40,999 bases of DNA from Arsenophonus melophagi (GTDB lineage: Bacteria > Pseudomonadota > Gammaproteobacteria > Enterobacterales > Enterobacteriaceae): the NCBI GenBank assembly GCA_032378655.1, contig JAVYJS010000011.1, positions 1 to 40,999 on the forward strand. Direction: 5' to 3'. Under the pieces are notes generated by a model. That model was given only the letters and a program-made list of their open reading frames with translations, was not told where the DNA came from and did not search any database. Below, piece by piece: positions 8,328 through 17,776 of this stretch (the stretch's first letter is position 1; every line of letters starts with the position of its first letter). The position numbers were made by a program, and so were the translations under genes.

Positions 8328-9554
8328 GTGGATATTATTATCCTGGGTGTTACAACTTTAATTCTAATTGTGCTGATTCTAACGGCAATAATTTTATTTG
8401 CTAAATCAAAGCTAGTAAATACTGGTGATGTCAACATTGAAATTAATGGTGATCCTTCAAAGAGTTTTACGACTCCAGCAGGCGAGAAACTATTAAATAT
8501 ATTATCTAATCAGGGTATTTTTGTTTCATCTGCATGCGGAGGCAGAGGTTCTTGTGGACAATGTTTAGTAACAATCAAGTATGGTGCTGGTGATATCTTA
8601 CCTACTGAACTAGCCCATATTAATCCACGCGAAGCTAGAGCAGGGCGTCGTTTAGCGTGTCAAGTTTATGTAAAACAGGATTTACAAATTGAATTACCCG
8701 AAGAGATTTTCGGGATAAAAAAATGGGAATGCGAAGTTCTCTCGAATGAAAATCAAGCGACTTTTATTAAAGAACTAAAAGTAAAACTTCCTGAAGAAGA
8801 AGTGGTGCCTTTTCGGGCAGGTGGTTATATCCAGATCGAATGTCCGCCACATAAAGTTTCTTATGCTAATTTTGATGTTCCTGATAAATATCGTGCCGAT
8901 TGGGATACACTTAACCTATTTCGTTATATATCTACAGTAAAAAAGAAGACTGTTCGAGCTTATTCAATAGCAAACTATCCAGAAGAACATGGAATTATTA
9001 TGTTAAACGTCAGGATAGCAATACCGCCTAAAAAATCTTCAGATTTACCTCCAGGCATTATGTCTTCTTATATTTGGTCATTAAAACCAGGCGATAAAGT
9101 TACTATTTCCGGACCATTTGGTGATTTTTTTGCAAAAGATACTGATGCAGAAATGATTTTTATTGGTGGAGGAGCTGGCATGGCACCAATGCGTTCACAT
9201 ATTTTTGATCAGTTAAAACGCTTAAAGTCTAAAAGAAAAATCAGTTTTTGGTATGGGGCTCGATCAAAACGTGAAATGTTTTATATTGAAGATTTCGATC
9301 AATTAGCTGCTGAAAATAAAAATTTTTCCTGGTATGTTGCGCTATCAGATACAACGCCAGAAGATAATTGGAAAGGCTATAAAGGTTTTATTCATAACGT
9401 CTTATATGAAAACTATTTAAAAGATCATCCGGCTCCTGAAGATTGTGAGTTTTATATGTGTGGACCTCCAGTAATGAATGCTGCAGTTATTAAGATGCTG
9501 AAAGATTTAGGGGTTGAAGATGAAAATATTTTGTTAGATGATTTTGGTGGTTAA
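8328..9554 (+). CDS. nqrF: Na+-translocating NADH:quinone reductase subunit F
   Basis: NADH-oxidising subunit, where electrons enter. The product is 408 residues: an N-terminal membrane helix (about 2-25), a 2Fe-2S ferredoxin-like domain with ligands Cys70, Cys76, Cys79 and Cys111, then FAD- and NADH-binding domains. These show RAYSIANYPEE for FAD, GGGAGMAPMRSH for NADH, and the C-terminal FYMCGPPVMNAA and LLDDFGG. The GTG start gives MDIIILG, matching the family. Its ribosome site, AGGG at 8311-8314, lies in the second unit of the duplication after nqrE. A 41-nt gap separates it from apbE. Confidence 0.97.
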   Translation: MDIIILGVTTLILIVLILTAIILFAKSKLVNTGDVNIEINGDPSKSFTTPAGEKLLNILSNQGIFVSSACGGRGSCGQCLVTIKYGAGDILPTELAHINPREARAGRRLACQVYVKQDLQIELPEEIFGIKKWECEVLSNENQATFIKELKVKLPEEEVVPFRAGGYIQIECPPHKVSYANFDVPDKYRADWDTLNLFRYISTVKKKTVRAYSIANYPEEHGIIMLNVRIAIPPKKSSDLPPGIMSSYIWSLKPGDKVTISGPFGDFFAKDTDAEMIFIGGGAGMAPMRSHIFDQLKRLKSKRKISFWYGARSKREMFYIEDFDQLAAENKNFSWYVALSDTTPEDNWKGYKGFIHNVLYENYLKDHPAPEDCEFYMCGPPVMNAAVIKMLKDLGVEDENILLDDFGG

Positions 9555-9595
9555 TTTTTTCTTTATTTCATCCAAAGAATACTCATTGAGTTATT

Positions 9596-10651
9596 ATGGA
9601 GTTAACTTTATTAAAGTTTATGTTGAAAAATAAATTATTTAATTGGATCATTATTTTTTCTACTATTCTTATGTTTTGTAGTGGTTTTACATCAAAACAA
9701 AAGAGTATTTACAATCAAACCATGGGAACTTACTATGTTGTGAAGTATGTTAGTAAATTATTTCATCCTTTTTTAGAAACATTACGTTACGGTATTGAAA
9801 GTCGTTTAGAAGCAATTAACAATCAAATGTCCACTTATCGTCCTAACTCTGAATTAAGTCAATTTAATCAATTTCAAGATGTAAATATACCATTTCCTAT
9901 TTCACCATCTATGATGACAGTGATTAAAGAAGCAATTCATATTAACCAATTAACTAATGGTGCTCTTGATATCACTATCGGGCCATTAGTTAATTTATGG
10001 GGATTCGGTCCAGAAGGTAGAATCACTAAAGCACCGCAAGAAGAGATATTACAGTTACATAAAAAATGGATTGGTATTGATAAACTGATCATTGATGGTA
10101 GTCGTCTGATAAAAAAAATACCAGAGCTTTATATAGATCTCTCTGCCATTGCTAAGGGGTATGGTGTTGATGTTATAGCCGAATATTTAGAATCACAAAA
10201 CATTCATAATTATATGATTGATATTGGTGGTGAAGTCCGAACAAAAGGGCATAATGGAAAAGGTTTAGCATGGCGTATTGCAATTGAAAAGCCTTCATAT
10301 CAAGACTTAGAACAGTCAGTACAAACAATTATTGAGCCAGGAAATATGTCAGTTGCTACTTCTGGTGATTATCGTAATTTCTTTGAGAAAGATGGAATTT
10401 ATTATTCACATACCATTGATCCAAGTACGGGCAGACCAATTATGCATAATTTAATTTCTATTACTGTTATTGCACCTACTTGTATGACGGCAGATGGCTT
10501 ATCTACTGGTTTAAATGTGCTAGGAGCTGAAAAAGGAATGGAGATTGCTGAGCGTTTAAATTTACCTGTTTTTATGATCATTATGACTAATAAAGGTCTA
10601 GAAGAGCGTTATAGTTCAGGATTTAAAGAATTTTTATTAAAAACAACGTAG
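9596..10651 (+). CDS. apbE: FAD:protein FMN transferase
   Basis: Transfers FMN from FAD to a threonine in [S/T]-G-A-[T/S]-type motifs; in Nqr- and Rnf-bearing bacteria it flavinylates NqrB, NqrC, RnfD and RnfG. The product is 351 residues, with the MGTYYVVKY start of the mature domain near residue 43, DLSAIAKGYGVD near 180, YMIDIGGEVRTKG near 205, and SVATSGDYRNFFEKDG followed by HTIDPSTGRP near 250-285. An N-terminal hydrophobic segment is present, but the cysteine there is preceded by L-M-F. This does not fit a lipobox, so it may be a membrane-anchored rather than lipidated form. No strong ribosome site precedes the chosen ATG. It is the only apbE in the window and probably serves both complexes. 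Confidence 0.94.
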   Translation: MELTLLKFMLKNKLFNWIIIFSTILMFCSGFTSKQKSIYNQTMGTYYVVKYVSKLFHPFLETLRYGIESRLEAINNQMSTYRPNSELSQFNQFQDVNIPFPISPSMMTVIKEAIHINQLTNGALDITIGPLVNLWGFGPEGRITKAPQEEILQLHKKWIGIDKLIIDGSRLIKKIPELYIDLSAIAKGYGVDVIAEYLESQNIHNYMIDIGGEVRTKGHNGKGLAWRIAIEKPSYQDLEQSVQTIIEPGNMSVATSGDYRNFFEKDGIYYSHTIDPSTGRPIMHNLISITVIAPTCMTADGLSTGLNVLGAEKGMEIAERLNLPVFMIIMTNKGLEERYSSGFKEFLLKTT

Positions 10652-10661
10652 AAAATTCATT

Positions 10662-10874
10662 ATGTTAATAACATTTATTGCTGCTTTGGTTTTCTTTTTA
10701 TTGTTTTTTATTTCTATGGCTTTTGGCCATTTTATGAACAATAAAGGAATTCAAAGAATTTGTTGCGGATTAAGTAGTATAGATATTGAAAAAGTTTGCT
10801 CTTGTTCACAGCTATGTGAACTCCGTAAGAAACACATGGTCGCTGAAACTCAGCAAAAGAAGAAACCCAGATGA
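10662..10874 (+). CDS. nqrM: Na+-NQR maturation protein
   Basis: Small protein needed in Vibrio for assembly of active Na+-NQR, thought to deliver iron to the Cys4 site formed by NqrD and NqrE. The 70 residues comprise an N-terminal membrane helix (about 3-22) followed by a cysteine-rich tail with Cys34, Cys35, Cys46, Cys48 and Cys52 in the pattern CGL...EKVCSC..LC that defines the family. It follows apbE by 10 nt and ends the operon. A long hairpin starts 16 nt after its stop. Confidence 0.93.
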   Translation: MLITFIAALVFFLLFFISMAFGHFMNNKGIQRICCGLSSIDIEKVCSCSQLCELRKKHMVAETQQKKKPR

Positions 10875-10889
10875 GCTACTGTGCTGTTT

Positions 10890-10946
10890 CATACTAGCAA
10901 GTTCATGATTATTTGTATGATGAGATTGCTAGTATGTTGAGTTTTA
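10890..10946 (+). terminator. Probable nqr operon terminator
   Basis: An 11-bp perfect stem, CATACTAGCAA (10890-10900) with TTGCTAGTATG (10926-10936), encloses a 25-nt loop and is followed by TTGAGTTTTA. The T-run is short, so its strength is uncertain. The position right after nqrM supports the role. Confidence 0.55.
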
Positions 10947-11492
10947 TATATAAAATATATCAGAAAATTGGCTATAACTTCCTTTTGTATGCTACAAAAA
11001 GAAGATTTAATCTAAATCAGATTATAGATAAGTTTCTTACGCTATCAACCACTATCAATTAATCTTTCTTAGATATTTTCTGATAAAATTGTTATGACAC
11101 TCTACATATTATTGATTATTGATACCATCAATACTGATATTAATAGTTTTTAACTAATAATTTCCTAAAATTAGATAAGATAGTGTCTTATACTAAGTGC
11201 GATGCTGATATATATTGAAGTTTGATTTCAAAAAAAAATCATTAATATCAAAATGTTTATATTCTATGGCTTTTCATAAGCATAAATAGTAAAAACGATT
11301 TTTATTTCAGGTACATATTTATTAAATATCAAACAAAATAACATAGAAGTTAATGCTTGATTTGTATTTTTGAGTGTATTAAATATTAATACAGAGTATA
11401 TAATAGCCAGTATAAATCCGTGAATTAAAATTTGATCAACACAATTATTGATTGTACGACTTTATGATTTTAAATTGAGTTACGAACATAAT

Positions 11493-11545
11493 ATACTAAG
11501 ACTATGCTGCTATTCAGCAACTGAAGAGCAGCATAGTCTTAGTAT
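11493..11545. repeat. Long hairpin, 19-bp perfect stem with inner 5-bp stem
   Basis: ATACTAAGACTATGCTGCT (11493-11511) pairs exactly with 11527-11545. After one mismatch, TTCAG/CTGAA extends it to a 3-nt CAA loop. No T-run follows, and there is no adjacent gene on either strand. Confidence 0.8.
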
Positions 11546-11749
11546 TACTTAAAGATTATCGATCAAGTTTTATAATACAACTTAGATTCAATTTTTAGAT
11601 TTTTACTATTTTTGTATACAGAGATATTTATTTTATTATTTTAAATAAATATATATTTTATATATTACATCATATTAAATCCATGATTCTATAGATAGAT
11701 TTATACATTTAAATATGTTCGACGACTACTATACAAATAGTACAACTAC

Positions 11750-11813
11750 AGATAAGGTAATTATTTTATAATTTTTTACGCATTTTAGTTAGAAAAGAAT
11801 AATTGCTTTATCT
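11750..11813. repeat. 16-bp inverted repeat with two G-T pairs
   Basis: AGATAAGGTAATTATT (11750-11765) faces 11798-11813 across a 32-nt loop. The two differences are both wobble-compatible in one RNA strand. Confidence 0.5.
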
Positions 11814-12062
11814 ATAATAATTATTTTCTATAAGCTAAACTATAGATGTAAGGAATGAAAGGGACAAAATCTTGATTAAACTTGAATGTACTACTTTGTA
11901 GTAATAGTGTAAAAATACACGTACTGATAATCAAAGTACTAATAATTTGTATTAGGAATATATCCTATCAAGGATAGAGCAAATGATAAGATTTCTCTTT
12001 TAAAATTGATGGTTCAATTAATAAGAGTTCATTAATCTTTCTTTTCTTTACAAGAATTTAAT

Positions 12063-12104
12063 ATGAAACAATCTTTTAATAATCCTGAAGATATTAGTCT
12101 TTGA
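12063..12104 (+). other. 13-codon frame just before a terminator
   Basis: ATG to TGA encoding MKQSFNNPEDISL, 6 nt before the stem of the terminator at 12111. It could be the surviving 3' end of a lost gene, a leader peptide or chance. I do not recognise it. Confidence 0.25.
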
Positions 12105-12110
12105 ACTTTT

Positions 12111-12145
12111 AAAACACTGCTGCATAATCAGAAGCAGTGTTTTTT
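12111..12145 (+). terminator. Intrinsic terminator without an assigned gene
   Basis: Stem AAAACACTGCT (12111-12121) with AGCAGTGTTTT (12133-12143), 11-nt loop, six T at 12140-12145. Classic form, but no gene of normal length reads into it. Confidence 0.75.
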
Positions 12146-13037
12146 CTATGCTGTTTCTGTGATGAAACACAGAAATGCTAATATTCATTTATGACTTTAG
12201 CTACAAAAAATATTATATGATAATATCACTATACGTAACTTAATAGTTTTTATACTTTATAAAAAAATTATTTTTTATTTTACTTTAAAATACTAGTTAT
12301 AAACTAGGTATACGTATTTGTAATATTTATCACTTTGTATTTTTAAAAAAATATTACTAAAATACCTTAGCGATGAGTGTTATAAAATTGGCGTATATGT
12401 AATCAAACTAAAACTTTTACATTAAACTGAACGCCTTTTCGGTATTCAAAAGGCAACTTAAATATTCACAACAGTACACATGACAAAAAAGATTATTCAA
12501 AGATAAATTGCATTTATACCTCCATTTCTAGATAACTAGATTGCTTTACTTAGAATGCTTATTATTAATAGCTTTTATAAACATGATTTATTAACAGTAT
12601 TCATAAATATATACTGTACAATAAACCGTTGCTTTCAATGCCATAAATAGATCTCTACGGATACCGTGATCACTATTGAAGATCAATCGTGAAACTGCTA
12701 AAATGAGCTTGTCATAAAAGCTAATTTTTAATACTGCTCAAGTTAATATGAAGTGTTCATAGTGATATAATGACTCAATGAATAAAATAAATTTTTATAC
12801 AATCTTATTTGTAATCGGTTGCCCCATGTAATTAAAACATTTTTTGTTATTAACAAAATCGTCTTGCAATATGAACATTGAAGTCATAAGTATTTTTACA
12901 AAAAATAGAATTTCAGTATCAATGCAATCAGAATTAATAATATTACATTGTAATAAATGATTGATTCTTTAATGGAAGACCTGAATCAAGGTCAATAATG
13001 AAAATAACAACCATAGTATTTTTGATCTTATTATTAG

Positions 13038-13787
13038 TTAATATTTTACAACTAACATATAAAGGCGAAAAAAATAAATTAAAGTAAAGGAGGTAAGTAA
13101 ATTATTGAGGGTAAAAGAAATAATGTTGTTTATCATACTAGGTAAATAACGAAAGTGGCCAAGTAGCGTAGTAATTAGCATCTGGAATACTAACCACATT
13201 GATAAAATTGATAAAATTAACCACCAGTGACGAAATGCTATTTTCCAGCTTTGGCTAATAACTTGTAGTAGCATTACATTTTTAGTGGTTATTAAAATAA
13301 TTGGCGATAAGGAAAATCCGATGGCCACAATAACTCCTGGTAAGATAAATAGCATAAAACTAAAATAAATTATAATAGTGCAAATAAATAGTAATAGTAA
13401 CATACTTGGTAATATACGCAATGAAAGTATAAAGGCTTGCAATGCATTAACTTTGTTACCAATACTAAGCTCTGACAAATAAGTAGTCACAGAAGATACT
13501 AAGAGTATTAATCCTATAAAAACTACAATAAATGAAAGTAGTAAGACTCTGATCATTATCGCTTTTTCTTCATCAGATAATTGATTTATTAAAGTTAAAA
13601 TTGTAGTTGAGTTATTTTGACTACCTAATATTTTAATGATTGTTAGTCTTTCATCGAAAGATATAAGAAAATAATAGAGTATTAGGCTGATGGTAGCTGA
13701 AATAAATGATAGAATACAAAGGTCACTCAGCTGATTTTTGAAAAAATTAAAGCTATCGCCGATAAGTGAGTGAGACGCAATAGACAT
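13038..13787 (-). CDS. yciC: Membrane protein of the YciC/UPF0259 family
   Basis: Function not established in general for the family; in E. coli it is an inner-membrane protein next to ispZ and ompW. The 249-residue product is close to the E. coli length (247), with about six hydrophobic segments (around residues 27-46, 85-105, 120-140, 143-165, 185-210 and 220-245). The N-terminus has the GDSFNFFKNQ pattern of the family and the C-terminus ends in the recognisable IYFFRLYMLV. AGGAGC lies 6 nt before the ATG. It runs on the minus strand opposite rluB, the same relative orientation as in E. coli, where trp genes and ompW lie between; here that space is gene-free. Its retention amid such loss suggests it is used. 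Confidence 0.9.
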   Translation of the reverse strand: MSIASHSLIGDSFNFFKNQLSDLCILSFISATISLILYYFLISFDERLTIIKILGSQNNSTTILTLINQLSDEEKAIMIRVLLLSFIVVFIGLILLVSSVTTYLSELSIGNKVNALQAFILSLRILPSMLLLLFICTIIIYFSFMLFILPGVIVAIGFSLSPIILITTKNVMLLQVISQSWKIAFRHWWLILSILSMWLVFQMLITTLLGHFRYLPSMINNIISFTLNNLLTSFTLIYFFRLYMLVVKY

Positions 13788-14078
13788 GAAACTGCTCCTA
13801 TAACTGGTTTTACTATCAAATTTTTAGTTATATATTGTATACTGACAATAGAGAGAGCGTATACCTTTTTATATAAGGTATAAGAATGTTTACTAGTAAT
13901 ATTTAATATTAATTACATGGCCATGTAAGGTACAGTATGTTTATACCAGATCAATATTAAATCGACGCTCTAAAAAAAAGAACATTTAACCTTAAAATTA
14001 TAGGTTCAGGCGATGTAGACGTAATATGTTATAACTTTTGTATAAAAACCTTTGGTTTTTGCTCTTTTTAATCAACTG

Positions 14079-14105
14079 AAATTATTTAGTGACACTAAAT
14101 AATTT
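14079..14105. repeat. 13-bp perfect palindrome with 1-nt spacer
   Basis: AAATTATTTAGTG (14079-14091), A, then its exact complement (14093-14105). Confidence 0.75.
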
Positions 14106-14574
14106 ATTTTGCTTTTAAGCACTCCGATGTAATAGATTGTTTTGCTTTAAAACACTTCATTGAGTCCATATAGTGTAGGTGAAATAACGTTAATTTTACT
14201 GGAATACACTGACCAATAAAATTATTCTATTTCATGTCCATGAAATACTACTTACACTCATTAAGTACAGGAACAGAATCCTAGTTAAATATTAGCTTAA
14301 AGATTCACTTAAAGCATGGATGAAATTTCTTCTCCGAGCTATTAGCTAATCTGCCTTTTAAATTATGACCATGATAAATATTGAAACAATTTTAATATAA
14401 ATCTATAAAGTTATGCGTAATTTATGCTACGCTGATGTCAAGCATTTAAATGATAATGAATTCGCTATATCTTCATGTTTTCACTTATTACAATTTTTTG
14501 ATATTGAGTCCATCTACTCACATTATTTTAAAACTAAAAGTTGGTACTTGACTGCGTATATTTATCAAATATCA

Positions 14575-14606
14575 TAGTTCATAATTATTGTAATAATTAT
14601 GAACTA
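14575..14606. repeat. 15-bp perfect hairpin with 2-nt loop
   Basis: TAGTTCATAATTATT (14575-14589), GT, then the exact complement (14592-14606). Confidence 0.8.
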
Positions 14607-15185
14607 ATATGCTATAATATTAGCAGCTGTTATCAGCATGTAATGAGACAACAAATCAGCTAAAAAAATACGCTTAATTGACGACTTATTTTAGTAAAAT
14701 ATCTACTTACCATTAAGTGTTATTCATTTTAGTAAAGATACTAAGGATCAAAATCCTTTAACTAGCTTACTTACTAAACTGAATGAGTAAATGATTATCC
14801 ATTCTGGATGAATTGATCACTTATTTTTCTGTAGTTCAGGATTATAAAATTAATCAATGCGATATTAAATTTTTTAATTTAAATGCTGAGTTGATTTTTA
14901 GTTTTTGTTTGTTATTTTCAACTAAATGCTTCTTGATCAATGATCTGTTAGTACTAAGAAGATATATAACTTTAGAAGTCTATTCTAAATAAAATCAATA
15001 AATAGTATAATACTTTGATAAAGTGATCTACGTAGATAATCTAATAAAGTTAAGCTTTAATATTAATCATAAAGTTCTTGTATAAAGAAGGTTTTTATTA
15101 TAGTGTTATCAAAAAAGTGTACTAATTAATATTACAGCAGAAATATTTTTATTATTTAGTGCAGATAATACTCATGTATTATTTG

Positions 15186-15212
15186 GTGCTCTTTATCACA
15201 GAGCACTTTATT
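15186..15212 (+). terminator. Possible weak terminator
   Basis: GTGCTCT (15186-15192) with AGAGCAC (15200-15206), 7-nt loop, followed by TTTATT. No gene reads into it. Confidence 0.4.
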
Positions 15213-15269
15213 AAAAGTGATGGTTTTTAAACTGATAATACATCATTTAAATTTATGAGGTTACATCTA

Positions 15270-15317
15270 TGCAAGAAATGCTAGCTAATGATTCTTTTAA
15301 CTTTCTTAAAAGTTAAA
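15270..15317 (+). other. 15-codon frame with ribosome site
   Basis: ATG to TAA encoding MQEMLANDSFNFLKS, with GAGGT about 7 nt upstream of the ATG. It follows the weak terminator at 15186. It may be the 5' end of a lost gene that kept its ribosome site. The DSFNF run resembles the YciC N-terminus, but there is no clear nucleotide match. Confidence 0.25.
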
Positions 15318-15367
15318 TATGTTACTTTATAAGGCATAATTTTTGAAAAATTACCTTGCATGAATAG

Positions 15368-15403
15368 AATCTTCTTCACTTCTTCTAAGAAATGAAGAAG
15401 ATT
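15368..15403. repeat. 11-bp plus 5-bp hairpin with 2-nt loop
   Basis: AATCTTCTTCA (15368-15378) pairs with 15393-15403. After a C/A mismatch, TTCTT/AAGAA closes on CT. Confidence 0.7.
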
Positions 15404-16052
15404 AACTACTGATAGGGTTTGCAATTACTGATTACTGATAAAGTAAAGGGTGAAAATTTTTTAATTAAGTATGTATTAAAGTACGGCATAACAAAATCAA
15501 CAATAATACTGTTTCATGCATAAAATATATCCCCTCTTTAATCTAAAAGAGCAAGTGCAGTAATTAGGCAATGTCAATACTAATATCGAATGATGCTTGT
15601 AAATTAGATACAGAAAGAAAAACTTAATGATCGTAGTTGATCATTGTGACCAAGTTGAAATTGTAAAAATCTAATATTATTAGTATTCTAACTACTAGAA
15701 TTTTAGAAGAAGTAAAATAGTAACTATGTCATGGACAGGTTAAATATTGTTCAACAACTCAAGTGATCACCAATACTTGTATTAGGCTTTGCTCCATGTT
15801 TGCTGATACAAATCAATACACTCGCTAATTAAAATACTATGTATTTTCTTTAATCATCATTATGAAAGTAAATAACTTTATTATTGTCCAGTACTTGTAT
15901 ATTAAGTATTAAATATTTTTCTAAAATAAATTGTATTTTGCTTCTTATGTTAACTCTGATAAGAAGATGTGATCTATTTTAGGCTGTTTTATAGATTACA
16001 ATAGATCAATCAATGATAATTGAATTGAAAACAATAGATTTTATGTAGACTG

Positions 16053-16081
16053 TAAAGCATACTTCAATGAAGTGTGCTTTA
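16053..16081. repeat. 14-bp hairpin with 1-nt loop
   Basis: TAAAGCATACTTCA (16053-16066), A, then the complement (16068-16081) with one G-T pair. Confidence 0.75.
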
Positions 16082-16088
16082 ATCTTTA

Positions 16089-16136
16089 GCATCAATAATT
16101 CATCAGTAAAAATTCTTACTCATGAATTATTGATGC
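16089..16136. repeat. 15-bp perfect hairpin with inner 5-bp stem
   Basis: GCATCAATAATTCAT (16089-16103) pairs exactly with 16122-16136. Inside, after a C/C mismatch, AGTAA/TTACT closes on a 6-nt loop. It begins 8 nt after the previous hairpin. Confidence 0.8.
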
Positions 16137-16210
16137 AGTAAATATAAATAAATCGCGAATTTTCACTGATGAAGCTTCTTATATAAGCTATCATTATTGC
16201 TTTGCGGATA

Positions 16211-16240
16211 AATATCGCTCAGCAGGTATTGAGCGATATT
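16211..16240. repeat. 11-bp perfect hairpin
   Basis: AATATCGCTCA (16211-16221), loop of 8, exact complement at 16230-16240. Confidence 0.7.
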
Positions 16241-16736
16241 AAATGATGAAATCAGATCAGGAATTACGATAGATCATAGCAGCATCGATCATATTCTGAA
16301 TTGATCGGCTACATCATAAGTTAAGACTCAATATTCAAGACTTAACATGATAAGTGCTGGTGGTTTATTGGACGTTTCTTTAATTTATGTTGTATCACAT
16401 TACTGATGGATGTCGATCATTTCAATGGTCCAATACAATATAGAACCGTAAGGTAATAAATAAGGCTGCCTAGCAGTCCAATTTTTAGGAAGTAGCTTGA
16501 GTACATTTGTAACTCTTTAATTATTAATAAGTTTAGTAATTCCAGGTAACGTTTTCATGGTCTTTAGTAGACAAGATTTACAATGTAATGAGCAAAAAGT
16601 TGCATGCAGGCAAATAGTCTTTAAAAGACCAAAAAATACGGTCATTGATTTAATCAAGAGAGCTATAAATGTTATTTTAGTTTTCTTGGAAGTCCAAGAA
16701 GCTGATAAAAATAAACTACGATCAGTAATAATATTA

Positions 16737-16771
16737 AAACTGCGCATAATAGTCGCAGTTTATTTTTTTTT
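16737..16771 (+). terminator. Intrinsic terminator upstream of rluB
   Basis: AAACTGCG (16737-16744), 9-nt loop, CGCAGTTT (16754-16761), then A and eight T. It is a strong canonical terminator with no recognisable gene before it; the rluB ribosome site is about 35 nt downstream. It may end a small RNA or the transcript of a lost gene. Confidence 0.8.
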
Positions 16772-16818
16772 ATTTGATGCTTATGACACCTGTGAAGATA
16801 GCACAGGAGGTTGATGCT

Positions 16819-17694
16819 ATGAGGGTTAAAAAAAAAAGAAGTGAAAAGTTACAGAAAGTACTGGCCCGTTGTGGTTATGGATCACGTCGGATAGTAGAAA
16901 ATCTTATTCAATCCGGTCGGATTCGTGTTGATGGTCAATTGGCTGTTTTAGGTGATCGAATAGAAATTAAATCTAATACGAAAATTCACTTAGACGGTAT
17001 TTTGTTAAAGATACAAAAAGCGGGGAAAATTATTTGTCGGGTATTAGCTTATTATAAGCCGGAAGGTGAACTATGTACTCACCATGATCCAGCAGGACGC
17101 CCAACTGTATTTAATCGACTACCAGAATTAACAAGTTCTCGCTGGATTTCAATAGGTCGCTTAGATGTTAATACTTCTGGCTTATTACTTTTTACTACAG
17201 ATGGCGAACTTGGAAATCGTTTGATGCATCCATCTCATAATATTGAACGTGAATATGCAGTTCGTGTTTTTGGTGAAATTAATGATACTAAAATTCACCA
17301 ATTGACTAAAGGCATTCCACTGGAAGATGGTAAAGCTAGTTTTAAACTTCTACAGTTCCGCGGCGGAGATGGGATGAATAAATGGTTTCATGTTACTGTA
17401 ACTGAAGGACGTCATCATTTGGTTAGGCGTTTATGGAAAGCAGTAGATATTCAAGTTAGCCGTATGATTCGTGTTCGTTATGGTGATATTTTTTTGCCAA
17501 AAGGATTACCTAGAGGAGGTTGGATAGAATTAGGTTTATCTCAGATTAATTATTTGCGTCATTTTGTTGGCCTTAACGGTGAAAGATCTAGCTCGATACT
17601 GATCGAGCAAAATAGACGTCAAATTAAAACAACTCAGATTCGTCGTGCTATCAAACGACATACCAACGTTTCTTCAATGCGACGTAGAACATAA
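16819..17694 (+). CDS. rluB: 23S rRNA pseudouridine synthase RluB
   Basis: Modifies U2605 of 23S rRNA in E. coli. I start at 16819 because a perfect AGGAGG (16805-16810) lies 8 nt upstream and RSEKLQKVLARCGYGSRR then matches the family N-terminus; an upstream in-frame ATG at 16774 would run through that ribosome site. The product is 291 residues: an N-terminal S4-type RNA-binding domain (about 8-65), then the pseudouridine synthase fold with the catalytic-Asp motif GRLDVNTSGLLLFTTDGEL and the RVRYGDIFLPKGLPRGGW block. The C-terminal tail is basic. Position before topA and cysB matches E. coli, but btuR, yciK, sohB and yciN are missing. Confidence 0.95.
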   Translation: MRVKKKRSEKLQKVLARCGYGSRRIVENLIQSGRIRVDGQLAVLGDRIEIKSNTKIHLDGILLKIQKAGKIICRVLAYYKPEGELCTHHDPAGRPTVFNRLPELTSSRWISIGRLDVNTSGLLLFTTDGELGNRLMHPSHNIEREYAVRVFGEINDTKIHQLTKGIPLEDGKASFKLLQFRGGDGMNKWFHVTVTEGRHHLVRRLWKAVDIQVSRMIRVRYGDIFLPKGLPRGGWIELGLSQINYLRHFVGLNGERSSSILIEQNRRQIKTTQIRRAIKRHTNVSSMRRRT

Positions 17695-17776
17695 AACGAG
17701 CAACTGGAGTTACTATGTTTCGTAGTAAACATATGCATAAAGTGTAATAATATTACATCTAGCTACAGACTATTTG

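Larger units (their letters stand above)
10875..13037. other. 2.2-kb gene-free gap between nqrM and yciC
   Basis: No credible gene. It holds the putative nqr terminator, a hairpin at 11493-11545 (19 bp plus 5 bp), a palindrome at 11376-11392, a 16-bp stem with two G-T pairs at 11750-11813, a good intrinsic terminator at 12111-12145 preceded by a 13-codon frame, and a 7-bp hairpin at 12433-12454. In E. coli ispZ, yciA and tonB lie on this side of yciC, so at least part of the gap is probably decayed coding sequence. I recognised no remnant. Confidence 0.65.
13788..16818. other. 3-kb gene-free gap where the trp/ompW region is lost
   Basis: E. coli has ompW, yciE-G, the trp operon, trpH, yciO and yciQ between yciC and rluB; none is recognisable here. 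The gap is rich in hairpins: 13860-13882, 14079-14105 (13 bp, 1-nt loop), 14228-14247 (9 bp, 2-nt loop), 14575-14606 (15 bp, 2-nt loop), 15186-15206, 15368-15403 and 16053-16081 (14 bp, 1-nt loop). Further on come 16089-16136 (15 bp plus 5 bp), 16211-16240 (11 bp), 16684-16699 (7 bp, 2-nt loop) and a terminator at 16737-16771. A 15-codon frame with a GAGGT ribosome site starts at 15270. Confidence 0.7.

Noticed and set aside
16557..16814. Open frame of 85 codons on the plus strand upstream of rluB, and a 76-codon frame opposite it
   Set aside because: The plus frame runs through a canonical intrinsic terminator (16737-16771) and the rluB ribosome site. Neither product resembles a known family.
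13788..16818. Possible CRISPR array or dispersed repeat family in the hairpin-rich gap
   Set aside because: The inverted repeats differ in sequence and spacing; no regularly spaced direct repeat was found.
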